DNA from: UBA8337 sp049889915 | Lineage (GTDB): Bacteria > Pseudomonadota > Alphaproteobacteria > RS24 | NCBI GenBank assembly: GCA_049889915.1 | Contig: JBMHCM010000084.1 | Location: 1 to 9,366 of the forward strand | Length of the DNA stretch: 9,366 bases | Direction: 5' to 3' | Shown: piece after piece, positions 6,505 to 9,366 of the stretch | Position numbering within the stretch: position 1 is the first letter of the stretch | How the letters are laid out: every line of letters begins with the position of its first letter | The notes under the pieces: generated by a model | What the model was told of the DNA's origin: nothing | The model's database searches: none | The model's input: the letters and a program-made list of their open reading frames with translations, nothing else | Translations under genes and position numbers: made by a program

Positions 6505-7595
6505 TGTCAGATAATAGTTTCGGTCATCTGTTTCGCGTAACGACTTGGGGCGAAAGCCACGGGCCGGCGCTTGGCTGCGTGGTGGACGGTGTGCCGTCAC
6601 GGCTGCCATTGACCGAGGCTGACATTCAGCACTGGCTGGACAAACGCAAACCCGGGCAAAACCGCTTCACTACCCAGCGGCGCGAACCCGATGCGGTGAA
6701 AATCCTCTCCGGCGTGTTTGAAGACCCGCAAACCGGCGCGCAAGTGACAACCGGCACGCCGATTCAGTTGCTGATTGAAAACACCGACCAGCGCTCGAAA
6801 GATTATGGCGACATTAAAGACAAATATCGCCCCGGCCATGCCGACTTCACCTATATGGAGAAATACGGCATTCGCGATTATCGCGGTGGCGGGCGGTCTT
6901 CAGCCCGCGAGACGGCAGCCCGTGTTGCCGCCTCTGCCGTGGCCCGCAAAGTGCTGGACGGCGTTACCGTGCGCGGCGCGCTGGTGCAAATGGGACCGCA
7001 TAAAATCAACCGCGACAATTGGGATTGGGATGAGGTGAACAATAACCCGTTCTGGTGCCCGGACCCGCAAGCCGCCGCCGATTGGGAGGCTTATCTCGAC
7101 GGCGTGCGCAAAGCCGGCTCAAGCTGTGGCGCGGTGATTGAGGTCGTCGCCTCCGGCGTTCCGGTCGGTTGGGGTGCACCAATTTACGGCAAGCTGGATA
7201 CGGATTTGGCGGCTGCCATGATGAGCATTAATGCCGTCAAAGGCGTTGAGATTGGCAATGGTTTTGACGCCGCTGCTTTGTCCGGCGAAGAAAATGCCGA
7301 TGAAATGACCAAGGACGGCTTTACCAGCAATCACGCCGGTGGTGTGCTGGGTGGCATCTCGACCGGCCAAGATGTGGTGGTACGCTTTGCCGTCAAACCG
7401 ACCTCTTCCATTTTGACACCGCGTCAAACGGTGGATGTAGACGGCAATGAAACCGACATCATCACCAAAGGCCGTCACGACCCATGTGTCGGCATTCGCG
7501 CCGTGCCGGTTGGCGAGGCGATGATGGCCTGTGTGCTGGCAGACCATAAATTGCGCCATGCCGCGCAAGCCAGCGCTATGGGCGACGGGCAATAG
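6504..7595 (+). CDS. aroC: Chorismate synthase
   Basis: AroC converts 5-enolpyruvylshikimate-3-phosphate to chorismate, using reduced FMN as a catalytic cofactor. It is the branch point to Phe, Tyr, Trp, folate and quinones. The 363-residue product carries all three family signatures: GESHGPALG (16-24, with the conserved H19), GRSSARETAARVAA (130-143) and RHDPCVGIRAVPV (334-346). H112 in YRPGHADFTY is the second conserved histidine. Length is typical of the bacterial enzyme. The ATG at 6504 shares a base with the fabI stop (TAATG) and has only a weak ribosome site (GCGGAA), so translational coupling to fabI is likely. The gene is followed after 11 nt by thiE. Nothing is missing or broken. Confidence 0.97.
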   Translation: MSDNSFGHLFRVTTWGESHGPALGCVVDGVPSRLPLTEADIQHWLDKRKPGQNRFTTQRREPDAVKILSGVFEDPQTGAQVTTGTPIQLLIENTDQRSKDYGDIKDKYRPGHADFTYMEKYGIRDYRGGGRSSARETAARVAASAVARKVLDGVTVRGALVQMGPHKINRDNWDWDEVNNNPFWCPDPQAAADWEAYLDGVRKAGSSCGAVIEVVASGVPVGWGAPIYGKLDTDLAAAMMSINAVKGVEIGNGFDAAALSGEENADEMTKDGFTSNHAGGVLGGISTGQDVVVRFAVKPTSSILTPRQTVDVDGNETDIITKGRHDPCVGIRAVPVGEAMMACVLADHKLRHAAQASAMGDGQ

Positions 7596-7598
7596 GGG
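7594..7598 (+). promoter_or_regulatory. Shine-Dalgarno of thiE overlapping the aroC stop
   Basis: AGGGG begins within the TAG stop of aroC and lies 8 nt before GTG 7607. This supports a GTG start and tight linkage of thiE to aroC. Confidence 0.6.
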
Positions 7599-7606
7599 CG
7601 CGCAAA

Positions 7607-8284
7607 GTGGCGAAAGCAAAACCTGCGCCGCCGCGGCCGCAAACCCGGCTATACCTCATCACCCCACCGCAAATCGAGCTGACGCCTTTTGCCGACACGC
7701 TGGCCGAAGCCTTAAACGCCGGTGATGTTGCTTGCCTGCAGCTGCGCCTGAAAGCGACCGATGGCACGCCCGCACCGGAAGCTGAAATTGCCGCCGCCCT
7801 CGACCGGCTGATGCCGATTGCGCACGCGCATGATGTCGCTTTGCTGCTCAATGACGACCCGACATTGGCGCAAAAATATGGCTGTGACGGCGTGCATATC
7901 GGGCAAAATGACATGCCCTATGCGCAAGCCCGCCAAGTGATGGGTGATGACGCAATTATCGGCGTGACCTGTCATGACAGCAAGCATTTGGCCATGGAAG
8001 CCGGCGAAGCGGGCGCTGATTATGTCGCCTTTGGCGCGTTTTACGACACCCCCACCAAAGACGCCAAATCCCGCGCCACGCCGGAGCTTTTGACCTTTTG
8101 GCAAGAATTTGTCGAATTGCCCTGTGTCGCCATAGGCGGCATCACGCCGGATAATGCTGCCCCGCTGGTCGAAGCGGGAGCCGATTTTATCGCTACTTCA
8201 AGCGCCGTGTGGCAGCATGCAGACGGGCCGACCGCCGCCATTGCGCGCTTTAACGCGCTGTTTGCCGCCTGCCACGCGAAATAG
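7607..8284 (+). CDS. thiE: Thiamine-phosphate synthase (ThiE family), GTG start
   Basis: ThiE joins hydroxymethylpyrimidine pyrophosphate and thiazole phosphate to give thiamine phosphate, on a TIM-barrel fold. The 225-residue product shows LYLITP (15-20), Q45-x-R47-x-K49 (the QxRxK of ThiE), LLNDDP (80-85, with N82 and D83), VHIGQND (96-102, D102), GVTCHD (119-124), DYVAFGAF followed by TPTK (148-151) and VAIGGI (174-179). The phosphate-binding end reads TSSAV (197-201) where many ThiE have VSAI. It also has Thr121 where ThiE usually has Ser. These are mild departures, so a ThiE-like paralogue such as TenI cannot be fully excluded, but the pyrophosphate-site Asn/Asp and Lys are present. The N terminus is Ala/Pro/Lys-rich and probably disordered. 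The start is GTG. The gene sits between aroC and efp; a ThiE-family gene before efp is a known alphaproteobacterial arrangement. Confidence 0.85.
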   Translation: MAKAKPAPPRPQTRLYLITPPQIELTPFADTLAEALNAGDVACLQLRLKATDGTPAPEAEIAAALDRLMPIAHAHDVALLLNDDPTLAQKYGCDGVHIGQNDMPYAQARQVMGDDAIIGVTCHDSKHLAMEAGEAGADYVAFGAFYDTPTKDAKSRATPELLTFWQEFVELPCVAIGGITPDNAAPLVEAGADFIATSSAVWQHADGPTAAIARFNALFAACHAK

Positions 8285-8336
8285 TGGTTTTCCCATATCG
8301 CGCTGCATGCTAATGGACAAGCTGAAAAGTTAACGC

Positions 8337-8342
8337 AGGTGA
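8337..8342 (+). promoter_or_regulatory. Shine-Dalgarno of efp
   Basis: AGGTGA lies 6 nt before ATG 8349. It fixes the start of efp and follows a 64-bp gap after thiE that holds no other strong signal. Confidence 0.7.
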
Positions 8343-8348
8343 AGCTCC

Positions 8349-8912
8349 ATGAAAATCAACGGTAATGAAATTCGCCCCGGCAATGTTATCCAGCATAATG
8401 GTGAATTGTGGGTGGCTGTGAAATTGCAGCATGTGAAACCCGGCAAAGGCGGCGCCTTTGCCCAGGTTGAGCTGAAAAACCTGATCAATGGATCAAAGCT
8501 CAATGAACGCTTCCGCTCGGCCGATAAGGTTGAGCGCGTGCGCCTTGAGCAAACCGATTATCAATTCCTCTATGAGAGCGACGGCATGCTGGTTTTCATG
8601 GACACGGAAAGCTATGAGCAGATTGAACTGCAAACCGAATTTGTCGGTGACCGTGCCGCCTTTTTGCAAGACGGCATGCAGGTCGTGGTGGAAAGCCATG
8701 AAGGCAAGCCGATCGGCATTCGCCTGCCCGACCAAGTAACGCTTGAGGTTGCCGAAACCGAAGCGGTGGTTAAAGGCCAAACGGCCGCCTCTTCCAACAA
8801 ACCGGCCATTTGCGATAATGGCGTGCGGGTTATGGTGCCGCCTTTTGTTGAAATGGGCGACAAGATTATCGTCGACACTAATGAGGTCACCTACCTCAAG
8901 CGGGCTGACTAA
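8349..8912 (+). CDS. efp: Elongation factor P
   Basis: EF-P binds between the ribosomal P and E sites and rescues ribosomes stalled at consecutive prolines. The 187-residue product has the three beta-barrel domains and the usual length. The tip loop reads VKPGKGGAF, so the residue expected to be modified or to contact the P-site tRNA is K33. A lysine there fits EpmA/EpmB-type beta-lysylation, not the arginine rhamnosylation route. The modifying enzymes are not in this window. The C-terminal domain shows the expected NGVRVMVPPFVEMGDKI (156-172). The gene has a good ribosome site and follows thiE by 64 bp. Its TAA overlaps the ATG of the downstream phosphatase (TAATG). Confidence 0.97.
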   Translation: MKINGNEIRPGNVIQHNGELWVAVKLQHVKPGKGGAFAQVELKNLINGSKLNERFRSADKVERVRLEQTDYQFLYESDGMLVFMDTESYEQIELQTEFVGDRAAFLQDGMQVVVESHEGKPIGIRLPDQVTLEVAETEAVVKGQTAASSNKPAICDNGVRVMVPPFVEMGDKIIVDTNEVTYLKRAD

Positions 8913-9366
8913 TGCCCCAATCGCCAGCCATGAATGTTATGCGGGCCGCCGTTGAAAAGGCCGGCCGCGCCCTGCGCCGTGATTTCGGTGAGATTGAAAA
9001 CCTGCAAGTCTCGCGCAAGGGGCAAGGCGATTTCGTCACCAATGCCGATTTAAGGGCTGAGAAAATTCTTTTTGAAGAATTGTCCGAAGCGCGCCCCGGC
9101 TATGGTTTTTTGCTGGAAGAAAAAGGCGAAGTGGCCGGGTCAGACTTGAGCCATCGTTGGATTATCGACCCGCTGGACGGCACCACCAATTTCATGCATG
9201 GCATTCCGCATTTTGCGATCTCCGTCGCGTTGGAGCGCGACGGCACGCTTGTCGCCGGTATTGTTTACAACCCGATTACCGATGAGATGTTTTTCGCCGA
9301 ACGCGGTCAGGGGGCTTACGGGCCGACCGGTCGCCTGCGCGTGGCCGGTCGTGACAAGATGTCAGA
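8912..9366 (+). CDS. suhB: Inositol monophosphatase family protein, SuhB-like (3' end outside window)
   Basis: I translated this by hand: 151 codons from ATG 8912 to the window edge with no stop, so roughly the N-terminal half is present. The IMPase metal site is clear: QGDFVTNAD (38-46), E69/E70 in LLEEKGE, and DPLDGTTNF (86-94, with D86 and D89), followed by HGIPHFAISVAL (96-107) and GIVYNP (116-121). E. coli SuhB has the same blocks in the same order, including RGQGA. The enzyme would hydrolyse inositol-1-phosphate or related sugar phosphates with Mg2+. E. coli SuhB also acts in rRNA antitermination, which cannot be judged here. The start overlaps the efp stop as TAATG with no good ribosome site, so expression is probably coupled to efp; ATG 8930 and 8939 are in-frame alternatives. 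The family is sure; the exact orthology to suhB is likely but unproven. Confidence 0.9.
   Translation, partial: MPQSPAMNVMRAAVEKAGRALRRDFGEIENLQVSRKGQGDFVTNADLRAEKILFEELSEARPGYGFLLEEKGEVAGSDLSHRWIIDPLDGTTNFMHGIPHFAISVALERDGTLVAGIVYNPITDEMFFAERGQGAYGPTGRLRVAGRDKMS

Noticed and set aside
6016..6609. A 197-residue open frame on the minus strand across fabI and aroC
   Set aside because: It is antisense to two certain genes, His/Arg-rich as shadow frames usually are, with no motif.
7119..7619. A 166-residue open frame on the minus strand within aroC
   Set aside because: It is a shadow of a highly conserved gene with no independent support.
8288..8316. A possible efp promoter, TTTTCC with 17 bp to TAATGG
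   Set aside because: The spacing is right, but both hexamers match the consensus at about half or fewer positions.
1..9366. Mobile element, CRISPR array, defence system, tRNA or riboswitch
   Set aside because: I saw no direct repeats, transposase or nuclease motifs, clover-leaf-like sequence or conserved riboswitch boxes. In particular there is no THI element before thiE, which is only 11 nt behind aroC.

Overview
The window reads as ordinary chromosomal DNA of an alphaproteobacterium. GC content is moderately high by eye, genes are tightly packed, and no mobile element, CRISPR array, RNA gene or phage signature is visible. The taxonomic hint comes from gene order: fabI-aroC and thiE-efp-inositol monophosphatase are arrangements familiar from Alphaproteobacteria (Caulobacter-like for the second). 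The FabI N terminus also resembles alphaproteobacterial FabI. I cannot place it below class.

Layout. On the minus strand, bases 1-2007 hold an AlkK-type fatty-acid-CoA ligase followed by a DUF1499 membrane protein that is cut by the window edge. A 93-bp gap separates the ligase from a divergent amidase (2101-3555, plus). The amidase converges on a FieF-like cation efflux pump (4475-3552, minus), and the two stop codons overlap. The pump lies 35 bp downstream of pdxH (5113-4511, minus), so pdxH and the pump may share a transcript. pdxH is divergent from a small Sel1-repeat lipoprotein (5159-5611, plus), and the two share a perfect 14-bp palindrome containing a TATATATA core. The rest of the window is all plus strand: fabI, aroC, thiE, efp and the 5' part of a suhB-like inositol monophosphatase that runs off the end.

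How the genes work together. Most are housekeeping: fatty-acid elongation (fabI), the last common step of aromatic amino-acid synthesis (aroC), thiamine phosphate synthesis (thiE), PLP synthesis or salvage (pdxH) and translation at polyproline stretches (efp). fabI-aroC-thiE is very compact (1-nt overlap, then 11 nt) and is probably one transcript. A 64-bp gap precedes efp, which is coupled to the phosphatase gene. Three junctions (ligase/DUF1499, fabI/aroC, efp/phosphatase) use the same TAATG stop-start overlap. The ligase and the FAAH-like amidase are divergent and could form a small fatty-amide or xenobiotic amide module, but this is inference.

I found no convincing undescribed system. The observations most worth following up are the palindromic bidirectional promoter with a probably leaderless lipoprotein mRNA, the ligase/DUF1499/amidase neighbourhood, and the natural Ala at the FabI position linked to triclosan resistance. 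No stretch longer than 100 bp lacks a gene.
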